From positions 1-5,575 of the forward strand of contig CAZESH010000287.1 of NCBI GenBank assembly GCA_964514665.1: DNA of 5,575 bases, read 5' to 3'. Positions 1 to 4,477 of the stretch are shown piece after piece (within the stretch, counting starts at the first letter, position 1; each line of letters begins with the position of its first letter). The notes under the pieces were generated by a model. It did not search any database, was not told the DNA's origin, and saw only the letters and a list, made by a program, of their open reading frames with translations. A program made the position numbers and the translations under genes. Origin of the DNA: CAZESH01 sp964514665 (GTDB taxonomy: Bacteria > Bacillota > Bacilli > Paenibacillales > KCTC-25726).

Positions 1-1000
1 ATTTGACTGTGGCCGGACGATGATGGACACGGGCAAGCACCTGATCGACCACCACGGGCGCCTGCTTGCGGATCGCCGCCCCTGTTTTGGAGGTTGGCAG
101 GTTCGAAGCATCCCCCAAAGCGAAAATATTATCATAACGCTTGTGCTGCAAAGTGTAAGGATCTACGTCAATCCATCCGCCCGCATCGGCCAACGGGCTG
201 TTTTTGGTGAAATCGGGAGGTCCCATCGGCGGCGTAACATGAATCATGTCGTAATGCACAGTCTCAAGATCCTCACCGTCCATTTTCTTGAACACGGCTT
301 CCTTGCTGTCCGGGCGAATTTCCACCAGATCGCGGTTATAGTGGGTTTGGATTTGTTTGCGTTCAATCACCTTGTTCAATGTGCGGGCATACTTTTCCAC
401 TGCGAAAATGCTGCCTGCAGCAGAGTAGAAATGAACGTTCACGCTGCTGCGCACTCCCGATTTGGCAAAGTGATCCTCGGCCAAATACATGATTTTCTGC
501 GGAGCTCCGCCGCATTTGATCGGTGTGCTCGGCTGGGTGAAAATCGCGTTTCCACTTTTAAGATCCCGAATCGCTTCCCAGGTTTTGTCCGTATGCTCGT
601 ATGCATAGTTGCTGACCACGCCATCGCGGCTGATCGCTTCTTTCAATCCTTTCACGCCGTCCCAATGCACCTTGATTCCCGGAGCGACAACCAAATAATC
701 ATAGCTCACCTTGGTACCTTGGGAAGTAGTGACATAATGCTCCTCCGGATGAAAACGCTCTACGGCCTCTTCAATGAAATGTACACCGCGGGGGATCAAG
801 GACCGTTCATCGCGTACAGACACGGATTTCGGTACAACACCCGCTCCGACCAAAGTCCAGATCGGCTGATAATAATGTTCTTTGGCAGGGTCCAGTACGG
901 CAATATCAGATGCCGGCATCTTCTTCGCCAATTGCGCGGCCACCGTAATTCCCGCTGTCCCTCCTCCGACAATGACAACCTTGTAGCCCACTTCCCGCAT
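1..1000 (-). CDS. sqr: Sulfide:quinone oxidoreductase-like FAD protein, C-terminus cut by the window edge
   Basis: Reading leftward from ATG at 1000-998 gives 333 uninterrupted codons up to the left edge; the family is about 390-450 residues, so the tail is missing. Seen: an N-terminal dinucleotide-binding loop VGGGTAG at residues 11-17, TPIKCGGAPQKIMYL at 159-173 with Cys163, HVTPPMGPPD at 254-263, and the second FAD motif ALGDASNLPTSKT at 294-306. From family knowledge, these match type II sulfide:quinone oxidoreductases (mitochondrial SQOR and bacterial relatives), membrane-associated enzymes that oxidise sulfide to persulfide and pass electrons to quinone. Cys163 corresponds to the first redox cysteine and is the only cysteine in the visible part; the position used by the second cysteine in human SQOR (GDC) is Ala298. 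A second cysteine could lie beyond the edge. The start is fixed by AAAGGAGG (1010-1017) nine bases upstream. Family assignment is strong; sulfide as substrate is likely but not proven. Confidence 0.9.
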   Translation of the reverse strand, partial: MREVGYKVVIVGGGTAGITVAAQLAKKMPASDIAVLDPAKEHYYQPIWTLVGAGVVPKSVSVRDERSLIPRGVHFIEEAVERFHPEEHYVTTSQGTKVSYDYLVVAPGIKVHWDGVKGLKEAISRDGVVSNYAYEHTDKTWEAIRDLKSGNAIFTQPSTPIKCGGAPQKIMYLAEDHFAKSGVRSSVNVHFYSAAGSIFAVEKYARTLNKVIERKQIQTHYNRDLVEIRPDSKEAVFKKMDGEDLETVHYDMIHVTPPMGPPDFTKNSPLADAGGWIDVDPYTLQHKRYDNIFALGDASNLPTSKTGAAIRKQAPVVVDQVLARVHHRPATVK

Positions 1001-1022
1001 AACTCAATTCCTCCTTTATAAT

Positions 1023-1036
1023 AGCAAGCGCTTTCA
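1023..1036 (-). promoter_or_regulatory. cre-like catabolite control box in the sqr leader
   Basis: The minus strand reads TGAAAGCGCTTGCT, which fits every position of the CcpA consensus TGWAARCGYTWNCW. It lies about 50 bases downstream of the predicted transcription start and just upstream of the ribosome binding site. A CcpA roadblock at such a site would lower sqr expression on preferred sugars. The match is seen in the sequence; binding is inferred. Confidence 0.5.
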
Positions 1037-1092
1037 ATAAATTTAGAAGTCTATAATGATGTGAATAAAACAATAATTCTAGTATGAGTTTT

Positions 1093-1121
1093 ATTATACC
1101 CCCATGGGTATATATACACAA
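1093..1121 (-). promoter_or_regulatory. Sigma-A-type promoter of the sqr gene
   Basis: On the minus strand a -35 TTGTGT (1121-1116) and a perfect -10 TATAAT (1098-1093) are separated by 17 bases. The predicted start of transcription is near 1086, giving a leader of about 85 bases before the ATG at 1000. The -35 is only a half match, but the -10 and the spacing are ideal, and the promoter sits directly after the terminator of the upstream gene. Confidence 0.65.
1095..1112. promoter_or_regulatory. CsoR/CstR-type operator overlapping the sqr promoter
   Basis: TATACCCCCATGGGTATA is an inverted repeat with perfect 7-bp arms (TATACCC / GGGTATA) and a 4-bp centre. It covers most of the spacer and half of the -10 box, so a bound protein would block RNA polymerase. 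A/T-flanked C-tract and G-tract arms of this kind are typical of CsoR/RcnR-family repressors: Cu(I)-sensing CsoR and persulfide-sensing CstR. Because the target is a sulfide oxidoreductase, CstR is the better guess. No regulator gene of this family is visible in the window. Confidence 0.6.
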
Positions 1122-1123
1122 GC

Positions 1124-1151
1124 AAAAAAATTGCCGCGCAGCATGCAGCAA
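1124..1151 (-). terminator. Intrinsic terminator after the epoxide hydrolase gene
   Basis: On the minus strand TTGCTGC (1151-1145), a 7-base loop and GCGGCAA (1137-1131) form a 7-bp stem with one G-U pair, followed at once by seven T (1130-1124). It lies 88 bases past the epoxide hydrolase stop and ends three bases before the sqr -35, so it insulates sqr from the upstream gene. Confidence 0.8.
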
Positions 1152-1162
1152 AAGCAAACAAC

Positions 1163-1201
1163 AGGGTTAGAGAAACCCTCAGAGTATAATCCCTGAGGGT
1201 T
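1163..1201. repeat. Three-part inverted repeat able to form two exclusive hairpins
   Basis: AGGGTT (1163-1168), AACCCTCAG (1174-1182) and CTGAGGGTT (1193-1201) occur in order. The middle arm can pair with the right arm (9 bp, 10-base loop) or its AACCCT part with the left arm (6 bp, 5-base loop). Neither hairpin has a U-run after it on either strand. It lies in the 3' untranslated part of the epoxide hydrolase gene and may simply stabilise the 3' end of the message. Confidence 0.45.
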
Positions 1202-1238
1202 CTCCATCGAATACCCGACGACAATCATAAGGACGTTC

Positions 1239-2405
1239 TTAACGGAAACGGCGGAAGAATGCCCGCAGGTCTTCAGTTAACAAGTCGGGAGCCTCCAGCG
1301 CCGCGAAGTGACCGCCACGGTCAAACTCGGTCCAGTGAATGATTGTGTACTGTCTCTCAGCGAGGCGACGTACGGGTAGGAACAAGTCGTATGGAAAAAC
1401 GGCTATTCCTAATGGCACAGGACATGGTTTCTTTTGTCTCTTAATAGCAGCGGACTCATAGTGAAGTCGAGAGGAGGAGGCAGCCGTTCCCGTGAGCCAG
1501 TAGAACATCACATTAGTGAGTAGTTGATCAATATGAATAGGACAAGCTGGATCGGACCACTCGGAGAACTTCTCGGCAATCCAAGCCAATTGTCCAACCG
1601 GCGAGTCGGTGAGTCCATAGGCCAGGGTTTGCGGTCGCGTCGACAGGATCACCTTGTGGCCTGCAGGAGTTGCTAAATAACTCTCCAATTTTGCAATCCT
1701 AGTCTTATCTTCCTCGGATAGGTCGCTTAGATCTCCGGACGGTGCCATTGGCAGAAAATTCAAGTGAATGCCACAGATGTGCTCGGGGGCTAGTTGACCC
1801 ATGTTGAGTGAGATTACGGAACCAAAGTCACCACCTTGTACAGCGTATTTGTCATACCCCAATCGGTTCATTAACTGGGCCCATGCGCGAGCAATACGAT
1901 GTACATCCCATCCGGTTTCGCTTGTGGGACCAGAGAAGCCATAACCAGGCATAGACGGAATCACTAGATGAAAAGCGTCGGCTGGGTTGCCGCCATAGGC
2001 TCGCGGGTTGGTGAGCGGACCGATCACGTCCAGGAACTCTATAATAGAACCGGGCCATCCGTGGTTGAGAATTAGGGGCAGCGCGTCCGGTTCAGGTGAA
2101 CGAACATGCAAGAAATGTACATTTGCACCATCAATTGTTGTGGTAAATTGAGGAAACTCATTCAGCCGATCCTCCTGCTTGCGCCAGTCATACGAGGTAC
2201 ACCAGTACTCCGCTAACTCCTTCATAACCCCAAGCTCTGCACCGTAGTCTCCACCTACCCCAGGCAGCTCGTCAGGCCAACGGGTACGGGTCAGGCGAGC
2301 TTGCAGATCATCAAGATCATTTTGAGGGATCGCGACGCGAAATGGTCGGATCGAAGTATCAGTGAGTTCAGCGTTGTTTGATGCAAAAGGTTTTGAAGAT
2401 TCCAT
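1239..2405 (-). CDS. Epoxide hydrolase, microsomal (EPHX1-like) type, 388 residues
   Basis: This alpha/beta-hydrolase would open epoxides to vicinal diols through a covalent ester intermediate. Seen in order: an N-terminal EHN-type segment (about 21-130, with the TRWPDELPG stretch), the oxyanion-hole motif HGWPGS at 115-120, the nucleophile in QGGDFGS with Asp193, the lid segment FYWLTGTAASSSRLHYES with Tyr316 as likely epoxide-activating tyrosine, the charge-relay acid Asp340 in FPYD, and His366 in GGHFAALE. All catalytic positions are therefore present and length is normal for bacterial members. There is no signal peptide or membrane anchor, so it is expected in the cytoplasm. The start ATG at 2405 follows GGAGG by 11 bases. 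It lies downstream of the DUF5519 relic and the tetR terminator, with no clear promoter of its own; a weak extended -10 (TGTGATTAT, near 2440-2432) is possible. The natural substrate is unknown; detoxification or use of a foreign epoxide fits the neighbourhood. Confidence 0.93.
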   Translation of the reverse strand: MESSKPFASNNAELTDTSIRPFRVAIPQNDLDDLQARLTRTRWPDELPGVGGDYGAELGVMKELAEYWCTSYDWRKQEDRLNEFPQFTTTIDGANVHFLHVRSPEPDALPLILNHGWPGSIIEFLDVIGPLTNPRAYGGNPADAFHLVIPSMPGYGFSGPTSETGWDVHRIARAWAQLMNRLGYDKYAVQGGDFGSVISLNMGQLAPEHICGIHLNFLPMAPSGDLSDLSEEDKTRIAKLESYLATPAGHKVILSTRPQTLAYGLTDSPVGQLAWIAEKFSEWSDPACPIHIDQLLTNVMFYWLTGTAASSSRLHYESAAIKRQKKPCPVPLGIAVFPYDLFLPVRRLAERQYTIIHWTEFDRGGHFAALEAPDLLTEDLRAFFRRFR

Positions 2406-2434
2406 TTTTATGACAGCCTCCAGCCACTAGATAA

Positions 2435-2657
2435 TCACACTATGAGTTGATCACGCAGCGTTTTGGAAAGAGCAATCGACCAGATGATTGCCATGCAGAT
2501 GTCCAATTTCTTTTCCGTTAAATAGAAACTCAATTCCGCCGAAACGGTGGGGCTGCTCCATCGAAAATCCATCGTTCGCCGGTGTATACGTACCAGTTGC
2601 AAATTGACTATCATCGCTCGCTAAGAATGCAATTACTCCAGCAATGTCTGCCTTGAA
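2435..2657 (-). pseudogene. Chimeric relic: short-chain dehydrogenase tail joined to frameshifted DUF5519
   Basis: No start codon serves this frame: it opens right after an in-frame TGA (2660-2658). From 2651 it reads ADIAGVIAFLASDDSQFATGT, the typical end of a FabG-like short-chain dehydrogenase (usually followed by xxxDGG). At about 2560 it passes into MEQPHRFGGIEFLFNGKEI and then GHLHGNHLVD, which matches the DUF5519 or 'luciferase family' protein pattern PHRFGG...REIGHLHG...D. It stops at TGA 2453-2451, but a shift near 2470 continues the family's next segment as SKTLRDQLIV to TGA 2437-2435. So it has a lost front half, a fusion point and a frameshift. The two motifs are clear by eye; the exact junction is estimated. 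It cannot encode a working dehydrogenase or DUF5519 protein. Confidence 0.7.
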
Positions 2658-2668
2658 TCAGAATTCAT
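2633..2668 (-). pseudogene. Start-codon relic with ribosome binding site (11 codons)
   Basis: GAGGAG (2683-2678) precedes ATG at 2668-2666 by nine bases, an ordinary Bacillota start. The reading frame gives only MNSDSRQTLLE before TAA, and it overlaps the dehydrogenase-tail frame in another register. The simplest reading is that this was the start of the dehydrogenase gene, whose middle was removed by a deletion that also changed frame. A functional 11-residue leader peptide is the alternative. Confidence 0.4.
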
Positions 2669-2688
2669 AGCCAATCACTCCTCAATAG

Positions 2689-2712
2689 ATGCACGCAAGT
2701 ACATGCTTTCAT
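2689..2712 (+). promoter_or_regulatory. Second copy of the putative TetR operator
   Basis: The 24-bp element is partly palindromic (18 of 24 positions symmetric), with core GCAAGTACATGC. It agrees at 19 of 24 positions with the element downstream of the tetR -10 box (3329-3352, read on the minus strand); the 12-base cores differ at one position. It sits between the tetR terminator and the relic start at 2668, so it probably controlled the now broken dehydrogenase gene. No convincing -35/-10 pair is visible beside it. Confidence 0.55.
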
Positions 2713-2722
2713 TATGCTTTAT

Positions 2723-2750
2723 AAAAAAGCTAGGGGGTTAATGCCCTAGC
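2723..2750 (-). terminator. Intrinsic terminator overlapping the end of the tetR gene
   Basis: On the minus strand GCTAGGG (2750-2744), an 8-base loop and CCCTAGC (2735-2729) form a perfect 7-bp stem followed by six T (2728-2723). The stem contains the last codons and the TAG stop (2732-2730) of the TetR gene, so the coding end and the terminator share sequence. It should separate tetR from the genes to its left. Confidence 0.85.
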
Positions 2751-3317
2751 GAATAATCGCACGCTTTCCCCGATGAATTCGTCCAACGGGTTTTCCGAAA
2801 CAGTCTCTTTTATGTTCAATCTGCTGATGAACGCGCCATAATTCATCCACATGAAAGACAATGCCTGCAGTTCTGGTTTCGACGTGATGACCTTCCCTTT
2901 TTCCGCCATGTCGGTCAAATATTGCGATAAAAGGTTTTTAAGATGCTGAGGATGGCGCCCGGCCTCTTGATACACCTCATCAGGGAGAGTGCCGCTTCCT
3001 TTTTGAGCGATGAAAATTAATTTTCTGTTCCGATTCATGATCTTATGATACGTTCGACTGATTAGAAGAAGGTCCGCATGTAGATCCCCTGTCAGTTGTT
3101 CATTAAAAAGCTTTGTCATCTCTTCTGCGTAATGATAGCGGTTGAATGCGGCCTCAAGCAGCTTCTGTTTCGTTCCGAAGTGGCGAAATAACGTGACTTC
3201 GTTCACTCCGGCAGCAGCGGCAATTTCCTTGGTTGTCGTACCATCATATCCCTTTTCGGCCATGAGATCGATGGAGGCTAACAGAAGCTTGTCACTAGTA
3301 CTTGGCTTGTTGCTCAT
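2730..3317 (-). CDS. TetR/AcrR-family transcriptional repressor, 195 residues
   Basis: Residues 8-55 form the classic TetR DNA-binding region: helix 1 DKLLLASIDLMAEKGYDG, then TTTKEIAAAAGVNEVTLFRHF with the helix-turn-helix at about 27-47 and the usual FRHFGTKQKLL end. Residues 60-195 are helical and would carry the ligand pocket and dimer face; they are not recognisable to a subfamily. Length is normal and the gene looks intact. The start ATG (3317-3315) follows AAAGGGG by eight bases. A TTGACA/TAAAAT promoter lies upstream, with a partly palindromic element at the expected transcription start that recurs at 2689-2712, so autoregulation is likely. Neighbouring targets would have been the broken dehydrogenase and perhaps the epoxide hydrolase. 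The effector is unknown; a small hydrophobic or xenobiotic compound fits the family and the setting. Confidence 0.93.
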   Translation of the reverse strand: MSNKPSTSDKLLLASIDLMAEKGYDGTTTKEIAAAAGVNEVTLFRHFGTKQKLLEAAFNRYHYAEEMTKLFNEQLTGDLHADLLLISRTYHKIMNRNRKLIFIAQKGSGTLPDEVYQEAGRHPQHLKNLLSQYLTDMAEKGKVITSKPELQALSFMWMNYGAFISRLNIKETVSENPLDEFIGESVRLFARALTP

Positions 3318-3328
3318 TTGTCTACCCC

Positions 3329-3352
3329 TTTAATGCATGTGCTTGCTTGCAT
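3329..3352 (-). promoter_or_regulatory. Putative TetR autoregulatory operator
   Basis: The minus-strand core GCAAGCACATGC, with flanks ATGCAA and ATTAAA, lies six bases past the -10 box and over the expected transcription start of the TetR gene. It matches the 2689-2712 element at 19 of 24 positions. Its own symmetry is weaker than that of the other copy, but the outer arms ATGCA/TGCAT are inverted. Position plus recurrence supports an operator for the adjacent repressor. Confidence 0.6.
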
Positions 3353-3357
3353 TATTT

Positions 3358-3386
3358 ATTTTATTCGGATCTTGATGCAATGTCAA
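3358..3386 (-). promoter_or_regulatory. Sigma-A promoter of the TetR gene
   Basis: The minus strand has a perfect -35 TTGACA (3386-3381), 17 bases, and -10 TAAAAT (3363-3358). The start of transcription is expected near 3351, giving a leader of about 35 bases before the ATG at 3317. The -35 is part of a small inverted repeat CTTGA/TCAAG around the spacer start. Confidence 0.8.
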
Positions 3387-3423
3387 GAACTGTTTGCACC
3401 GCAATTTTGTACATTGATCCTTT

Positions 3424-3888
3424 TCAATGGTTCACACCCCAAGCTTGCTGCGCAAAAACTCGCGGCTGATTTTGGCCACCCCAGAGCGCTTCTTCCCAGG
3501 CACAATCCGCTGTCCCATTCTGTTCGACGGTAATCCAGCCTGCATATCCACGCTCTCGCATCAATGTGAAAATACGGTCGTAATCACAATAACCCTCGCC
3601 AAGAGGGATATTCAGGAGAGCCGCTTTCGACATCGTGTAGCCGTATTGGTTTACTCTTGTAACAGAGCCGATGCTTTCGGCCAGTGAAGAAATATTGACC
3701 AAGATTTTGGGTTCACCCCGAAGCAGCAGATCAAGTACGGATTGGGTCACCCTGAGCGGGCCCGATGTATTGGTCTCAAACATGGCGCGAATGTCTTCAA
3801 AATAGGATTTGTCCATGATCGTTCCCAACCTGTCCCGGGCGATTCCTGCATTGTTGATCAATACATGGAGATAATCCGTCTTTTGCAT
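3424..3888 (-). pseudogene. Chimeric relic: short-chain dehydrogenase middle fused to sugar isomerase/epimerase tail
   Basis: The open frame of 154 codons starts at ATG 3888 behind AAAGGAG (seven-base spacing), but the protein is a composite. Residues 5-92 are the middle of a short-chain dehydrogenase: LINNAG (10-15), the helix Asn40 in TNTSG, NISS (65-68) and the active-site YTMSK (Tyr84, Lys88). The whole NAD(P)-binding glycine motif and the C-terminal third are absent. From residue 95 (about 3606) it becomes PLGEGYCDYDRIF and RERGYAGWITVEQ, the typical end of a xylose-isomerase-like TIM-barrel sugar phosphate isomerase/epimerase (IolE-like), including the likely metal-ligand Glu122. After codon 136 the frame is wrong: one extra base in a run of four C (3479-3482) hides the expected tail VAKISREFLRSKLGV with stop at 3434-3432. 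A terminator lies upstream and no promoter is visible, so expression is doubtful. Confidence 0.75.
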
Positions 3889-3939
3889 TCAGCTACTCCT
3901 TTCCCGCAACCTTTTCGCAAATTCAAGAAAATCATCCAT
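3889..3939 (-). other. Short open frame abutting the chimeric relic (16 codons)
   Basis: ATG 3939-3937 opens MDDFLEFAKRLRERSS, and its TGA touches the ATG of the chimera at 3888. The helix-like stretch LEFAKRLRER resembles the first helix after the glycine motif in short-chain dehydrogenases, so it may be a scrap of the missing front part. There is no good ribosome binding site for it. It could equally be chance. Confidence 0.2.
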
Positions 3940-3940
3940 T

Positions 3941-3967
3941 TAAAAACCCCCCGCAAGCGAGAGGTTT
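3941..3967 (-). terminator. Intrinsic terminator after the Asp/Lys/His-rich gene
   Basis: On the minus strand AAACCTCTC (3967-3959), a 6-base loop and GGGGGGTTT (3952-3944) form a 9-bp stem with two G-T pairs, and the T-run continues to five T (3946-3942). It is 37 bases beyond the stop at 4004 and would stop leftward transcription before the chimeric relic. Confidence 0.65.
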
Positions 3968-4003
3968 CTAGTCCGTCGAAAAACCTTGAGCCGTTTTTGT
4001 CAC

Positions 4004-4330
4004 CTAATCATCATAACGGTCATCCATGTCCTCTTTTTCATATTTGTCGTCATCATATTTGTCATCATCGTACTTGTCGTCATCATGCCTATTGTCTTTG
4101 TCATGTTTGTCGTCTTTGCGATGCTTGTCATCCCCGTATTTTCTCTCTTTTTCGTGGGCATCGTCATTTTTTTCGGGCTTGAGTGCATGGGAGCTTTCAT
4201 TTCCGCTCTTTGCATGGGTCGAGTCGGGAATCAGCTGCTGTGCGAAAGCCGCATTCGGAAGCAGAAAAACCATGGCGGCAATCAAAATGAGAATGGCTGA
4301 TTGGATCTTGTTCATACAGCTCTCGTTCAT
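4004..4330 (-). CDS. Small secreted Asp/Lys/His-rich repeat protein, 103-108 residues
   Basis: I do not recognise a family. A signal peptide is clear: a positive start (MNK), the hydrophobic core IQSAILILIAAMVFLLP and a cleavage site after NAAFA, leaving a mature chain that begins QQLIPDS. The mature chain of about 78 residues is extremely charged, with about 23 Asp, 13 Lys and 6 His, and ends in three DDDKY repeats followed by YEKEDMDDRYDD. No cysteine, membrane anchor or sortase motif is present in the mature part. Such a chain is likely disordered and could bind metal ions, cell-wall polymers or the charged tail of the divergently encoded protein; none of this is shown. The start is unsure: ATG 4330 has AAGGAG directly touching it, too close to use well, whereas ATG 4315 (residue 6) starts a cleaner signal peptide but sits 15 bases from that site. 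It has its own terminator at 3941-3967. Confidence 0.7.
   Translation of the reverse strand: MNESCMNKIQSAILILIAAMVFLLPNAAFAQQLIPDSTHAKSGNESSHALKPEKNDDAHEKERKYGDDKHRKDDKHDKDNRHDDDKYDDDKYDDDKYEKEDMDDRYDD
4041..4085. repeat. Three 15-bp tandem repeats encoding DDDKY
   Basis: Three consecutive units (4041-4055, 4056-4070, 4071-4085) differ only at third-codon-type positions and read DDDKY in the minus-strand gene. The silent differences suggest the protein repeat is maintained rather than newly slipped. Imperfect D/K/H-rich units continue to about 4140. Confidence 0.8.
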
Positions 4331-4477
4331 CTCCTTGTTCTATTGGATGTTTACCGAATGTGGTTATAGTTTGTCCTGCTTAAAAGGAATTTATCTAGGC
4401 TGCCGGCCAACCTTATAAACAGCCTCCCCCCAAAAAATCAGCAAGACGTGCGAAAACTTAATTAGGAGGTGGAGAAA
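4331..4477. promoter_or_regulatory. Divergent intergenic region between two secreted-protein genes
   Basis: This 147-bp gap must hold the promoters of both genes. For the rightward gene the best pair is TTGGAT (4343-4348) and TATAGT (4365-4370) with a 16-base spacer; the -35 is poor. An inverted repeat AGGCTG/CAGCCT (4397-4402, 4420-4425) brackets TTATAAA and would fall in the rightward leader. For the leftward gene only a weak TATAAC (about 4369-4364 on the minus strand) is visible, overlapping the rightward -10. None of these is certain. Confidence 0.35.

Noticed and set aside
20..1021. Long plus-strand open frame of 333 codons
   Set aside because: It is antisense to the clear SQR-like gene, has no ribosome binding site and its translation has no recognisable motif; it stays open because of codon bias on the other strand.
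906..1157. Minus-strand 83-codon frame overlapping the sqr start
   Set aside because: It runs through the sqr promoter, operator and ribosome binding site in a different frame and has no family resemblance.
2595..3888. The two dehydrogenase fragments as halves of one gene split by a tetR insertion
   Set aside because: The 3424-3888 piece resembles a carbonyl-reductase-like subgroup, while the 2435-2657 tail is FabG-like; the TetR gene also has its own promoter and terminator and no transposon-like ends.
4041..4085. Short direct repeats as a possible CRISPR array
   Set aside because: The 15-bp units are contiguous, without spacers, and are coding.
3986..4300. Plus-strand frame that looks like a strongly hydrophobic membrane protein
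   Set aside because: It is the complement of the Asp/Lys-rich repeat gene; antisense Asp, Lys and Tyr codons yield Val, Ile, Phe and Leu, so the apparent membrane segments are an artefact.
4026..4418. Plus-strand Ser/Leu-rich repeat frame
   Set aside because: It is another antisense reading of the DDDKY repeat with no ribosome binding site and it runs through the divergent promoter region.
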